A stretch of DNA of 64,000 nt from Blastocladiella emersonii ATCC 22665 (lineage: Eukaryota; Blastocladiomycota; Blastocladiomycetes; Blastocladiales; Blastocladiaceae): assembly GCA_025594325.1 (NCBI GenBank), contig JANHCV010000005.1, positions 1,577,501 through 1,641,500 of the forward strand, read 5' to 3'. The position numbers and the translations under genes are program-made. Of the stretch, positions 29,794 through 41,317 are shown piece after piece; positions within the stretch are counted from its first letter, which is position 1, and every line of letters starts with the position of its first letter. Below the pieces are notes generated by a model. That model worked only from the letters and a program-made list of their open reading frames with translations, ran no database searches and was not told where the DNA came from.

Positions 29794-30680
29794 TCAAACG
29801 GGCGACGCAATCGTGGTGATCTTGGGGCGCGCCGCGTACGCTTGCTCCGCCCGCTCGCGCGCGTCGAGCATCTTGCCGTAGACGACGGCGCAGTACCCGG
29901 CGTAGATCTATTGCACGCACGGAGGGTTAGATCGCGTTCATCGCACAGGGAACGTGAAAGTGCCATACGTTGATGAGCGCGATGAAAAGCGTGATCAGCA
30001 CGAACCCAGGGACATGGTACGAGAGGGGCGAGACCTGCTCGAAGATGACAGCGGCGGCGAAGTACAGGATGATGTGGATGAAGAGCCAGCCCTGGAACAC
30101 GCGGAAGAGCGACCGGCGCTCGAACGCAAAGACGCCGAAGCCGAACAGGCAGAACAGCATGCCGAACGAGTACCACACGAGCTGGCCGATTAGCCACGGG
30201 CGCTGCTTCTCCTCGAGCGTCATGAGGATTTCGCGCTCCTCGGGACTCGCTACAGACGGGCATAAAGTCGTCAGCCTCGGCGTTTGCGGTCGCACGAAAG
30301 CGGGCGAACGTACTCCGCGGGTCGGCCAGCGCAATATCCATCGCGTCGGTGATCTTGCCGCCGAGGTATAGCGCAATGTGGATGCCCTCGTAGAGCAGCG
30401 CGGCCATGGTGAAGACGAGGTAGAGGATGAGCCCCGTGCGCATGGACAGGCCGCCGAGGCACCGGCGGCGGTCCTTGAGCGCGTCGTCGATGCTCATTTC
30501 CTTTTGAAGCTGCTGGCGCGACTCGAACCAGCCGCCCGAGTTGGTGGCCGTGGGCGAGTGCGGCGCCTTGTCCTTGGGGAACGGCGGCTCGTGCACCTGG
30601 AACGCCTGCAGCTTGCGCGTCGGCGACGACGACGAGTCGGTGGTCGTCGCGGGCGCGGGGGCGACGGGAGTCGGCGCCAT
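29794..30680 (-). CDS. Four-helix membrane protein of unknown function
   Basis: Three exons (30680-30314, 30249-29969, 29907-29794) encode 253 residues; the introns open GTACGT and GTATGG and close with TAG. About 80 Pro/Ser/Thr-rich N-terminal residues precede four hydrophobic helices: LILYLVFTMAALLYEGIHIAL, LVWYSFGMLFCLFGFGVFAF, WLFIHIILYFAAAVIF and VLITLFIALINIYAGYCAVV. A short charged cytosolic-looking tail follows. The last exon was placed by phase and helix continuity; a shorter form ending at 29927 is the alternative if that intron is retained. It is the first spacer gene, convergent with nothing and close to the repeat boundary. The family is not recognised. Confidence 0.7.
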
Positions 30681-31209
30681 GGCTGAAGGTTGGAGGGTGT
30701 TGGTGACGACGACGAGGACGAATGCGAGATAGGACGACGATGCGAGCCAGATCCAGCAGGCTGCAGAGCGAGACGACGACGGTTGATGCGAGAGGGGATG
30801 AAGAGATACAACACTCGGCCAGCGAGTGTGTACGAGTGAAGCGTGTGGGGGAGGGGGAGAGAGGAATCGGAAGGGACGAGCGTTGATGTTTTTGAACACC
30901 TGCGACGAGGTCGGCGAGCGCCACTGAGGCGCGTCGTGGGTGGCTCGCCAATATGCGCAGGCGTAAGCCACGAACTCATGGACTCGGCAGCGGTGTGGCT
31001 CAGCCGCTTGGCACTCGCTCCTATCCGGATATGCGCGATATTGCCGGATGCGAGCCGAGACGATGGCAAGTACTCGGAATATTTGAATGCGATGCCAGAC
31101 GTGATCGGAACGCGCGGGTCGCGTGGAGCGACTTACGGGTCAAGCGAGTCGACGAGTGACGTGACGCCGGCTGGGAGATCGGCGCTCGCTGCACCCCGAT
31201 TGACATCTC
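30681..31209. promoter_or_regulatory. Divergent promoter between the 4-TM and HD genes
   Basis: 529 bp with pyrimidine/purine-rich strands (30780-30870) and no recognised gene. A 17-mer (AGGCTGCAGAGCGAGAC, near 30757) also occurs at about 6664, likewise upstream of a minus-strand gene, which may be chance. Confidence 0.35.
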
Positions 31210-31997
31210 ATGAATCACGCCATGACGACGCCTCACACTCCCAGCAATGTGATGCAGTTTCTGCACATTGTGAATAACCTCAAGGTCCGGGCCTGGGCCG
31301 CGGGTTCTTCCCTCATGGGCGCGGCACGCGCCGTGCGCGTGTCAGCGGACGCTGATCTCACTGCTGCGGCCGGTCGGCCCGGTCACCGTATAGACGACGA
31401 AGCGGACCGGCTGGGTGCGCCACGGCGTCCCGGCGCCCGAGAGCATTGCGGACCACATGCACCGGATGGGCGTCATGGCGATGCTGATCCAGGACCCGGC
31501 GCTCAAGCGCGACCACTGCATCAAGATGGCCATCGTGCACGACATTGCCGAGTCGCTGGCAGTACGGGGTGCTCCGCGCGGTGTGTGTCTGATCCCACCG
31601 CGAAGACTGACCGCCGCACGCTCGACGCGTGTAGGGCGACATCACGCCCAACTGCGGCGTCTCCAAGGAAGAAAAGTTCCGCCTGGAGAAGGAGGGCCTC
31701 GACCAGCTGTGCGCGCTGCTGGCGCCCGCGTCGATCGCCGAGACGGAGATCCGGTCGCTGTGGCTCGAGTACGAGGAGGGCACGACGCCCGAGGCGCGGC
31801 TGGTCAAGGACCTCGACAAGTTCGAGATGATCGTGCAGGCGTTCGAGTACGAGAAGCAGCACCCCGCGGTCGCACCGCTCGCCGACTTTTTCCGCAGCAC
31901 CATGGGGTACTTTGCGCACCCCGAGGTCAAGGCGTGGGCCGAGCAGCTTTACAAGGACCGCAAGGCGCTGCTCGGGTTTGACGTGTATAACCCGTAG
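31210..31997 (+). CDS. HD-domain 5'-deoxynucleotidase (HDDC2 / YGK1 type)
   Basis: Three exons (31210-31284, 31394-31561, 31635-31997) encode 201 residues. The HD metal-binding set is visible: His46 in ESIADHMHRM, His74-Asp75 in MAIVHDIAE, and the downstream Asp in KDLDKFEMIVQAFEYE. Length and order match HDDC2/YGK1/YfbR-like enzymes, which remove phosphate from deoxynucleoside 5'-monophosphates. The second exon starts TTKRTGWV, typical of the family, and the exon borders preserve the domain. Introns open GTCCGG and GTACGG. The gene is compact, cytosolic and housekeeping in character. Confidence 0.9.
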
Positions 31998-32362
31998 AGG
32001 GGGAGGAGAAATGTAGCAACCTTCCGTCCTCAACCACGCGTGGCTGCACCTACGTGTCTCGCACTGTCTCGCACCGCCGCGACGCGTGCGACGCGTCTCG
32101 CACCCGTTCCGCTCCGACCACCTCCACTCCTTGTATGAGACACGCTGTACGGTACGGGGCTGCCTCGGATTCAGGGAACACCACGCCCGCCTGCCCGCGC
32201 CCGCGTTTGTGGCCCAAAAGCGGCAAATGAGCCACGCGTCGTCGCGCGCGTCGTCGACTTCCGGCCCACTACACTAGACACGACACATGCACCTCGAATC
32301 GCGCATAGACTAGCTGCAGCGTCCACTCCGACGCGATCCCACTCCAGAAACCCACACATACC
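31998..32362. promoter_or_regulatory. Promoter of the Sel1-repeat gene with clustered GAGAC/ACGCGT motifs
   Basis: 32058-32105 contains two close ACGCGT sites (GACGCGTGCGACGCGTCTCGC) plus several CTCGCAC repeats, i.e. TGCGAGAC on the other strand. The same words recur before many genes in this window. No gene was seen. Confidence 0.45.
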
Positions 32363-34220
32363 ATGTCCACGTCGACCTCCGCCGTCGAGCCGCGGCCGAC
32401 GTTCAGCGTCGAGCTGTCGTCCAAGTCGAGCAGCTCGAGCTACATCAGCGGGTCGCGGTCCACGACGGGCCCGAACCGCAGCGAGTCGTCGTTCCTGTCG
32501 AGCGGCGGCGGCGGCGGCGGCGGCACCCCGCACAGCTCGGTGTCTGCGTCCAACGTGCACCTCTCGCTGCTCGAGACGGACCCGCTGCAGACCAAGCGCA
32601 CGAGCCTGGCGCCGTCCGACACGGGCACGCCGACGACGAGTCTGACGCGGATCCGACGCTCGTTCACGTCGCTACGGCGGTCCTTCTCGTCCGTCGACGA
32701 GCGCGGACCGTCGATCCCGTTCCCCGAGCTGCTCAAGTCCGTGCACCAGGTACATCGCATCGTTCGTCGCATCATCGGTGCGACGCTAACGCGTCTTTCG
32801 GCGGGAATAGGACACGACGTGGAACATGGTCGCCTTCGACACCTTCCTCGAGCAGGTGAACCCGGTACGGTGCCTGCAGACCGAGACGCCCGCCAAGTCC
32901 AAGTTCCACGCCATCACGTCGCTGTTCCGCGACGACGTGGCGTACCACTACAGCTCGCCGAGCACCGGCGACTCGAGCGGCGCGCCGCCTGGATCGCCCG
33001 GCGGCGGTGCACCGCCGTCACCCGCGCCCAGCAAAAAGGAGACGTACGCGAGCATCATGCAGGCGAGCATGTCGAGCTCGGGCGCACTGCCGTCGGTCCC
33101 GCTGCCCATCGACGGCGTGCTCGCCAAGGCCGGGCTCGCGTCGCTCCGCAACGTCAGCGGAAGCTCCATGGACGTGAACCACTCGGCCGCCATGACGCCC
33201 GCGGTCTCCGGGTTCGTCTACGGCACGGGCACGAGCGCCGGCGCCGAGAATGCCGGGTCGGGCTCACCGAAAGCCGGGCCGGGTTCCCCGTCGCCGGGCG
33301 CGTCGAGTCCACGGCCCGGCACCGGCACCGGCGGCGCGCGGTCGCCGACCCCCAGCTCGCCAAGCACCGCAACGCGCGCCGTTGCAGCGGCAGCCGTCTC
33401 GCGGACCAACTCGACGTTGCAGGCGACCTCCCCGGTCCCGCCGACCCTCCGCCTCCTCGTGCACGCCAACAACACGTCGGGCTCGTGCATCCGGTGCAGC
33501 GAGTGCGGGATGATCATGACGGGTACGCCGATGCTGCAGTTCATCCAGCTGGCGATCACGGCGCACGAGGCGAATGCGCTCGAGCAGTCGCTGCACTTTT
33601 TACGGCACGCGCAGGAGGCGGACGCGGCGCACCCGTTCCCCGTGTTCCTCGAGTCCATGTACCTGCGGCACGGGTGGGGGTGCAAGCCCGACCACGCCAT
33701 GGCGTACCAGACGCTGCACCGCGCGCTCATGCTCGCCGTCGACGCGTTCAAGGCGCACCTGCGCGCGCTCGGGAACGGCGGCGGCGGGACCGGGACCGAG
33801 GGGCTCGCCGCGCCGGGTACGGCTCCCGTGGTGGTACCGGAGACGCTGACGCGGCAGCAGCCCGCGAAACCGCCGGCCGAGGCGTCCAAGTACCGCGGTG
33901 CGTCGGCGACGCCGCTCCCCGTGCCGCCGTTCCAGACGAGCTCGCTGCGGTCGGGCGTGGCGCTGGTCCTGTACGAGCTGTCGTCGTCGCACCGGTTCGC
34001 GTGGGGCGTGCGCAAGAACCGCGACCTCGCGCACCAGCTCATGGAGGTGGCGGCCAACATGGGCGACCGCGACGCGTGCGTCGACGTCGGCATGCGCGCT
34101 ATCAAAGACGGGAACAAGCGGCTCGCGGCGCAGTATCTCCGGTGGGCGAGCTTTGGTACGTCGCGCGTGTTTGAAGGGTGGGTGACGGCGGGGATGGCTG
34201 ACTCGCGCGCGGCCGTGTAG
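32363..34220 (+). CDS. Sel1-like repeat protein
   Basis: Two exons (32363-32749 and 32811-34220) encode 598 residues. The N-terminal half is low complexity: Ser-rich, a run of seven Gly encoded by GGC repeats, then Ser/Pro/Gly-rich linkers (residues ~180-320). The C-terminal third contains Sel1/TPR-like helical repeats, for example ALEQSLHFLRHAQEADAAHPF with YLRHGWG, and LAHQLMEVAANMGDRDACVDVG with KRLAAQYLRWAS. Sel1 repeats act as scaffolds, for example in chitin-synthase regulation (Skt5/Chs4 type) and ERAD; the specific partner here is unknown. The intron opens GTACAT and closes AATAG. The start has a good context, and Thr/Ser richness near it suggests phosphorylation. Confidence 0.75.
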
Positions 34221-34460
34221 CGGGATGGCAAGATTTTGGCATGGGTTGGATATTCAAGGTACGCTCTATGCCGCACTGCTGCTCGAGTCGGCGGAGACTG
34301 ACCGTGCTCTCTCGGCGTGTAGGAAAAATACGACTGACTGATTGTTTGCCTGATCTCGCTCTTTCGCTTCCACTGAGTCAGAGTCCGCTTGCTCACAGTG
34401 ATCAAGACCTCGAGCCGGTGCCCAGTGCGTCTCTTCTCCCTCTCCACTCACCTTGCGACC

Positions 34461-36239
34461 ATGAATCACCTCCACGAACCAGCGGGCGCGGACCCCGCGA
34501 CCGACCGTACTCCCGCCGTCGTCCTGACGCCACCGGACCCGGACGACTGCAAGTACCCGCTCCCGTTCCACGCGTACGACCCGCACGGCGAGGACGCGCG
34601 CGCGTCGTACCCGGCTTTGACGCTCGTGGAGCAAGAGCTGGCCGCGTACCTGTGCACGGTGCGCGACAAGCTCGACTGGGCGGCCAAGTGGCGGTGCGAC
34701 CCGGCGACGCGCGCGGCGTGGCTGCGCGAGCTGCAGGAGGTCGGCGGCGCGACGCCCACACAGGTCGCGTACATCGCGCAGGAGCTCGATTTCCAGGCAT
34801 CCGAGGACCCGTGGGCCGCGGGGCCTGATAACGTGTTCGCGCTCGACGGCGAGGTCCCCGACGTTGTGCACTACCGCCTGCTCGCAGCGGTTCGCCGGCT
34901 CGAGGTCGCGTCCGCCGCGCGCCCTGACTGGCACCCGGGTACGCGCGGGACGGTGCGCAACCTCGTGCACCCGTCCAACTACCCGCTCGTGTACGGCGCG
35001 ACGCGGGTGCGGTACGCGGCGGCGGACCGCGCGCGGAGTGTTGCCGAGTCGGTGCGGTACTACGGGAACGCGGCCGAGGAGGAGGCGCGGGCGCCGCCGC
35101 CGCCGCCGCGCGAGCGGGCGAACCGGATTGGAACGCCGCCCGACTTCCAGTCGCAGCGGTACCAGTGGCTGCCGAGCGAGGTGCGCGTCAGCGCCGACGG
35201 CGAGGAGGTGAGTGTCCGGTCGTACATCAACGGGCTCCACCCGGAGCGGCACGCGGACGTGTATGAGGTGGTCGAGGGGGTGGTCAAGGTGATGCGGCCG
35301 CTGTTCGAGGCCACGCTCGCGCGGCTCGCGAGCCCGGTTCGGCCGCGGATCGAGTGGAGTGCGTTTGCAACTTTCAAGTAGCGGCGACGGGAACTGACGT
35401 CCGCAAGAGTAGACCGGTGGCAAATGTACCCGCAGCGCAACTGGGGCGACCCGGCGGTCCCGATCCAGGCCGAGGCGCCGCCGGTGCAGCCCGACATCCC
35501 GGCGCGCGTGAGGCTGCAGTCGAGCGCAAAGCGTAGCGCCGAGCTCATGCCGGTCCTCACGGGGCGCAACATGCAGGTGATCGTCAAGCTGGCGACCCTC
35601 TGCCTCACCCCCGAGACGCCGCGGTCGGCGGGCGGCAGCTGGCACGTCGAGGGGATGCTCAACGAGCGGATTGTGGCAACGGGCCTGTACTACTACGAGA
35701 GCGACAACGTGACGCCCGCCTCGCTCTCGTTCCAGTCAGCGGTACGCGCGCCGCCCTTGGTGCCCGACGACCACCGCGGCGCCGCCGCCGTGTTCGGCCT
35801 GCGCCCGCGCGAGCCCGCGGCCGTGCACCGCGGTACGGTCACGACGCACGCGGGCCGCGTCGTGTGCTTCCCGAACACATACGTGCACCAGCTCGGGCCC
35901 GTCGAGCTCGTCGACGCGACACGGCCCGGGTTCCGCAAGGTGCTCGCCGTGTTCCTCGTCGACCCGCAGCACCCGGTCGTGTCGACGGCCATGGTCAGCC
36001 CGCAACCGGCGGGGTGGCTCGCGGACACTGTCGTCGCGGGGATGGCGGCCGACGACGACAAGGAGCCGGTGGTCCCGGCCGAGGTGGTGCGCATGATCGC
36101 GGACCGCGTGCCCGGCAGGATGACCGAGACGGAGGCACGGGCGCACCGCGACGCGCTCATGGCGGAGCGGACGCGCAGCGTGCCGGTCGGCAGGCGCGTG
36201 AGCGCGGTGCTACCCTCGTTCAATCTCTGCGAGCATTAG
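34461..36239 (+). CDS. DUF4246 protein (putative 2-oxoglutarate/Fe oxygenase fold)
   Basis: Two exons (34461-35358 and 35413-36239) encode 574 residues. The 54-nt intron opens GTGCGT, contains CTGAC and closes TAG. The sequence matches the fungal DUF4246 pattern: an N-terminal YPLPFHAY region, YQWLPSEVRVS, RNWGDPAVP, then the C-terminal domain with SWHVEGMLNE (His377, Glu379) and TYVHQLGPVEL (His458), followed by PGFRKVLAVFLVDP (Arg474). His-x-Glu, a distal His and Arg are the spacing expected of a double-stranded beta-helix dioxygenase; that role is inferred. Substrate unknown. It probably functions as a cytosolic enzyme. Confidence 0.8.
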
Positions 36240-36876
36240 AGACATTTCCCTCACTGTGAAAACTGATCCACAGAGAGACAAAACGCGAGAAAAGAAAAAC
36301 GCGAGGTGGACAGTCCGTCACGCGTCCGTCAGGTGACGCGTCTCCGTGGAGAACGCGCCGCCACCACTCACCCCCGAGCCGTTCTGCTGCGCCGCCCCGT
36401 CGTCCGCCCCGCTCGGACCCCCGTAACTCGCTGCATCGGCTCCCTCGCGCGCGCCGACTCGCTGCAACTCGTCCAGCTGTAGGTACACGTCCCGGATCCG
36501 CGGTGGGGAGCGCGCGGTGGGCGCATGTAGACTGCGGATGGCGCGCCGTGACGCGACGCGCGACACACACACACGGGGCGGCCCCGAAAACGTCTCCCGC
36601 TTGCCCCGCTCCAAATTTCGCAGTGTGTCCCACGTCACGCCGAGCCACCCGCGACGCGTCTGTCCGCGCGCCGACCTGCTCGCACTCGCGCGCCCCCCCC
36701 CCCATCGCGCACCACGAACGCGACGACGCTCATTGACGCGCCCGTGTCTCCCTCCCTTCCCTCCCCGCCCCACTCGACGCATCCGCTCGGTGCTCGATCC
36801 TCTCTCCACCCTACCCCTCCGCCCCGCTTGCTCTGTATCTTCGCGTGACGCATCGACGCACCGACGCACGCACGCC
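36240..36876. promoter_or_regulatory. DUF4246 3' flank and promoter of the FHA gene
   Basis: Contains two close ACGCGT words at 36314-36340, a CA repeat (ACACACACAC at 36571), a run of 11 C (36693-36703) and a pyrimidine-rich tract leading to the start at 36877. No gene was recognised; frames here are Arg/Pro-rich shadows. Confidence 0.4.
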
Positions 36877-37227
36877 ATGTCGACCGCGACGCTCAACGCC
36901 AAATCGTTCCACGACCCGTCGCAGTCGCCGCAGCCCGACTTTGACGCGACCTCCGCCGCCTCCCGAGCCTCGCGCGGTACCACCAAGAAGCTGCTCAAGA
37001 TGTACAACTCGGCCGCCGACGCGGCCTACGCGCAGCCGCCCATCCTCGTGCTCGAGGACGTTGGCGGCGCGCGCCACAACAAGACCTTCGACCTGTACGA
37101 GCGCATCAAGGTCGGCCGCGCCACCTCGTCCAAGACCACGCCCATGCCGTCCAACGGCTTCTTCGACTCCAAGGTCCTGTCGCGCTCGCACGCCGAGGTC
37201 TGGGCCGAGGACGGCAAGGTCTTCATC

Positions 37228-37260
<33 letters not shown>

Positions 37261-38681
37261 AACGGCACCCGCCTCTCCGAGGAGAACCAGACCTCGGCCG
37301 GCGTCGAGCTGCACACGGGCGACCGCATCGAGTTTGGCGTCGACATCATGAACGACACCAACACGGACGTGCTCTTCAAGAAGGTCGCCGTCGCCGTCCG
37401 CCTCGCCACCACCGCCGACGTGATCGACCCCGCCGCCACCAACGCCTCCTCGCCCGTGCGCGGCGACGGGTTCACCACCATGAAGCCCGACGCGTCCAAG
37501 TCGTGCGCGTTTCTTCTCGCACACTGCTCGGTGTGAAGACTGACACGCGTGACTCTTGTAGGCCGATCAGCAAACTCGTCAGCAAGCCGTCCGCCCCCGA
37601 GTCGGTATGTTCTCCTTCTTGCTTGCCCCACTATCCCTCGCCTCTACCCGATCGACACCCCCATCCGCCCTCCCACGCGCTCTTGCCCGTACTCGGACCC
37701 GCATTCACCATGTGTGCGCCCGCCCGCCCTTCCTCGCCGACCCCTCAACCCACCACCCTATCCACCCGAACCTCCCACCTCCTCCCTCCCTGCCACTAGT
37801 CCGCGGCCGCGCCGCGCGTCGTTCACGACGCCGCCGCCAAGGACGTGGCCGACATGATCGCTCCCCTGCAGGCGCAGATCGCCAAGGGGAAGAAGATGGG
37901 CCAGGAGCTGACTGCGCTGCGCAACGACGTCCACGCCATCCAATCCCTTACCCAGCCCTTCAACCCGCGTGAGCTCGAGGACGCCCGCCGCAAGGCCCTG
38001 GCGCTCGAGCGCGAGCTCGGCGACGCGCGCCGCCAGCTCGCCGACCTCAACGCCCAGGTCATTGCCGGGTCCCAGGAAAAGCACCGCCTCGGCCAGGACA
38101 TTGCCAACCTCCAGGCCCAGATCTCGGCCGCCCACGCCGCCACGGCCGCGTCCGCGTCCGCCGCCGACCGCGACGCGGCGATCCAGATCGAGGCCCTCAC
38201 CAATGAGAACCGCACCCTCAACCTCCGCATCGACGAGCTCGTCAACAACGTGAACAACCTCGAGGCCCAGCTCCTCAACGCCAAGGCTATCGCCCAGGAG
38301 GCCTCGGCCGCTGCCGCGTCGCACCAGTCCAAGAACTCGACCGCCGCCGTGAACGGCCGGACAAGCAAGACGTCGGGCATTGCGCCGCCAGCATCAAGCG
38401 TACGCTTCCCTCGCCTCGCGCGGTTCATCGATCCTATACTGACCCTCTATCCCCGTGCGCGCGTGTAGTCGAGCTCCGTGGTCCCAATAATCGCCGTGCT
38501 CCTGGTCCTCGTGGCCATCGCCGTGTACCTGTTCCAGTTTGGCGGCCTCGCCGTCGCCGACGGCCTCACCCAGCAGCACCTCGGCTTCTCGCTCGAGGCC
38601 GCCGTCCGCGGCGCCCAGGACTCGGTCGCCGAGACCGCCCAGAAGCTCCTCAACAACGTCCGGCCCGCCGACGAGCTCTAA
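36877..38681 (+). CDS. Tail-anchored FHA coiled-coil protein (SLMAP / Far10 / Vps64 type)
   Basis: Four exons (36877-37502, 37562-37604, 37800-38399, 38469-38681) encode 493 residues. The FHA domain is at about residues 58-165, with KVGRATSS, LSRSHAEVW and IRDVGSSNGTFVNG, the phosphothreonine-binding signature. Exon 3 is a long coiled coil (about 225-400: heptads with LERELGDARRQLADLNAQV). Exon 4 begins with a single membrane helix (VVPIIAVLLVLVAIAVYLF, about 427-446) close to the C-terminus. This architecture is that of SLMAP and yeast Far9/Far10, which bring the STRIPAK/FAR phosphatase complex to ER or nuclear membranes. The second exon is only 43 nt and the second intron (195 nt, pyrimidine-rich) is unusually long for this genome. 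Confidence 0.85.
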
Positions 38682-39038
38682 GCGCGCGGCGGCTGTTGTC
38701 GTCGATGGCGGCGGGTCGTGGTGTAGGTCTGTCTCTTGATTCCCGTTCCGCACCCGTTCGCCGTCGTCGTACCCCCGCTCCTCCCTCCCCTTGCATTATT
38801 TACAGCGCCCGCGCGGCGTATTTCCCTTTCACCCACCCGCCCACTTGTTGTCGTTGAGATCGTAAAACACACGAATTAACGAGGAACCCGACTGGCGGAA
38901 GGCGAAGTGGTGAGCGACGCGACGAGGCTGGAGTGCCGAAGTGCTTGCTGGCTGAGCCACCGCCACAGCCCATCATCGGGTCCATCACACACGCCCCAGA
39001 ACTCTTCGCTTCTCCCCCGCACCACTTCGATATCTCCA
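38682..39038. promoter_or_regulatory. Inner flank of the right arm; promoter of the right F-box copy
   Basis: No gene. The last ~90 bp (38949-39038) are the diverged counterpart of the left inner flank; identity becomes complete at 39039. The two identical F-box genes therefore have different upstream sequence. Confidence 0.55.
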
Positions 39039-39049
39039 GAACGTAGCGA

Positions 39050-41317
39050 ATGGAATCCGACCTCGCGCTCGAGCTGCTCGAGGCCATCGTGGCGCACCTC
39101 GCCCACTCGCCGCGGGACCTCGGCCAGGCGCGCGCCGTGTCGCGCCGCTGGCTCGCCGCTTCGCAGTCGGTCCGCTCGCTCGTCCTGCACTGCCGCCAAT
39201 CCCAAACGCCACTGCCCGACATCCTCGAGCAGTACCCGAACCTGCGCTCGCTCGCCCTCCGCCTCGCGCCGGGCGGGACGTTTGCGAACGGCGCCCCGCG
39301 CAACAAGAGCGACCGCGTCGATGCCTTGCAGTCTGCCGCGGCGCAGTTCCGCGGGCACGCAAAGCTCGAGCGGCTCGAGTCTGACTCGGAGCTCGCCCTG
39401 CCCGGCGCGCTGCAGTGCCCGAACCTCGTCTCGCTCAAGGCGAGCACCGTGTTCACGTTCGATGCGCTGCTCGACGGGTCGGGTAATGGCGTCGAGGCAC
39501 CGTCGGGAAACGTACTGGTGCACAGCGCGCGCAACTTGGCCACGCTCATCGAGGGGCTGCCGAAGCTGCGGTTGCTGCACATGGTGCGGCCGATTTTCTG
39601 GCGCCGCACGGCCCGGCCTGTTGTTGCGGAGGCAGAGCTGGCGCAGGCGGCCGAGGGCGAGGACCCTGTGTTACCGCCGCTCGGCCCTCGCATCACGCCC
39701 GCGCAACCCGTCTCGTCGCTCGAGTCGCTCTGCATCGAGCTGATCCCGGCGTGGGCGCTCATCAACCTGCTCGGGTACATTGGCCGCGGCCACCTGCCGC
39801 ACCTGCGCGAGTTTGCGCTCATGGTCGACCTGCACCTGCCGCGCGACACGTTCCATCTGCTCGCGGCGGGATGCCCAAAGCTTGCGTCGCTGGATATCGC
39901 GCAGGCCCGGTTCGCGCCCGACCACCTCGCCGCGCTCGCGCTGTTTGGCGGATCGCTCACGAAGCTCCGGCTCAACACGGTCGAGTGCTACGTGCCTCGA
40001 TCGCCGCACGTCGCGGGCGGCGACTCGCCGTCGGTGCACAACTGGCTGCTTCCGATGCTCGCCAAGTGGCTGCCGCAGCTCACGTCGCTCGAGCTGGCAC
40101 AATGCGAGTACCTCGAGACGCCCGGCCAGCCGTGGACGCTCGACGCGCACCCAGCCGCGAACAGGACACTCGAGAAGCTCACGCTGCTGCACCCGGACCC
40201 GCGCCACGCGTGCTCGACGGACCTGGTCGCGCAGCTGTTCCCGAACCTGCGCGCGCTGTCGCTGTACACGGACTACGAGCACGCCGTCGACCAGGTCGCT
40301 GCGCTCGCTCAGCTGCCGCACCTGCGCGACCTCGAGCTGCGGTACCAGTCGCCTCCTCGCGGCGGCAGCGCTGTGTCGGCCACGATAGCCAACCCCAGCA
40401 CGACGGTTCCGGTGCTCCCACTGACCACGACGAGCCTGCACCTGTGGCTCCCGCCAGTCCAAGGCTGGGTCGTCTCGCGCGCCATCGCGCCGCTCAGCAA
40501 CTCGCTTACTCGCCTGCAGCTCAGCTACCCGTCGGCGGGCCTCGCCGCCGAGTTTGAGGCTGCCGCTCCCACACTCTCGCTGCCCGTACTGCGCGAGCTC
40601 GACGTCAAGCTGATCGGCGCGCAAAGCGGCGAGACGGCGCAGCGCCTCGTCCGCGCCGTGTGTCGCAACCCGACGTCGCTGCAGCGACTTCACGTGTCCG
40701 CGCTCAACCACGTCCCTGCGCCGTTGGAGGTCGAAACGATCCAGGTGATCGGCGCGAGCGCGCCGCTGCTCCGAACTTTCGAGGTGGTCGGGCTCGCGGT
40801 CGACGGCGCCGCGTTTCACGCGCTCGCCAGGCAGTGGGCGCGGTCGCTTCGCGTGCTCGAGGTCTGCGGTACCGGCGTCGTGTTCCTGGATGCCATGGTG
40901 GACGTCGCGTTGCAACGGCTCCTTGGCGCGTGCACCCGGCTTCGCGCGCTGACGCTGGCTGTCGAGGAGATCAGCGACGACGTAGTCGCGCCCGAACCAG
41001 TGGAGCAGGTGCACCCGATGTACCACAGCGCGAACGACTCGGCCATCGACCTCACTTCTGCTTCGTCGTCCGACGATGATGTGCCTGAACTCGCTGACAG
41101 CGACGGCTCGAGCCCGCCACCCGCGATCCTCAGCCGCCGCGCTCGCGCTGACAGCGGGTCCGGGATTGGCCGTATCCACATGGCGCATGAACGCGGAGCG
41201 GTCCTCTCCAAGTACGCGAAGCGGCTCATGTCCGAGTTCCGCGGACTCGAGGACGTTGTGGTCGAGACCAAGGCCGCGTGCCGCTTCCTTGGCCGAATCT
41301 CAAGTCTGGTTGAGTAA
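39050..41317 (+). CDS. F-box/leucine-rich-repeat protein, right copy
   Basis: Same 755-residue product as the gene at 27303-29570. Only 11 bp upstream of the ATG are shared; the promoter differs, so the two copies could be expressed differently while making the same adaptor. The F-box-like segment is at residues ~5-40, LRRs follow, and the tail is acidic. Confidence 0.8.
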   Translation: MESDLALELLEAIVAHLAHSPRDLGQARAVSRRWLAASQSVRSLVLHCRQSQTPLPDILEQYPNLRSLALRLAPGGTFANGAPRNKSDRVDALQSAAAQFRGHAKLERLESDSELALPGALQCPNLVSLKASTVFTFDALLDGSGNGVEAPSGNVLVHSARNLATLIEGLPKLRLLHMVRPIFWRRTARPVVAEAELAQAAEGEDPVLPPLGPRITPAQPVSSLESLCIELIPAWALINLLGYIGRGHLPHLREFALMVDLHLPRDTFHLLAAGCPKLASLDIAQARFAPDHLAALALFGGSLTKLRLNTVECYVPRSPHVAGGDSPSVHNWLLPMLAKWLPQLTSLELAQCEYLETPGQPWTLDAHPAANRTLEKLTLLHPDPRHACSTDLVAQLFPNLRALSLYTDYEHAVDQVAALAQLPHLRDLELRYQSPPRGGSAVSATIANPSTTVPVLPLTTTSLHLWLPPVQGWVVSRAIAPLSNSLTRLQLSYPSAGLAAEFEAAAPTLSLPVLRELDVKLIGAQSGETAQRLVRAVCRNPTSLQRLHVSALNHVPAPLEVETIQVIGASAPLLRTFEVVGLAVDGAAFHALARQWARSLRVLEVCGTGVVFLDAMVDVALQRLLGACTRLRALTLAVEEISDDVVAPEPVEQVHPMYHSANDSAIDLTSASSSDDDVPELADSDGSSPPPAILSRRARADSGSGIGRIHMAHERGAVLSKYAKRLMSEFRGLEDVVVETKAACRFLGRISSLVE

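Noticed and set aside
6664-30774. 17-mer AGGCTGCAGAGCGAGAC shared by two upstream regions (near 6664 and 30757)
   Set aside because: One exact 17-mer pair in 64 kb of biased DNA is close to chance; no surrounding similarity.
36693-36703. C11 run as a functional element
   Set aside because: Isolated homopolymer in a pyrimidine-rich promoter; nothing more to support a role.
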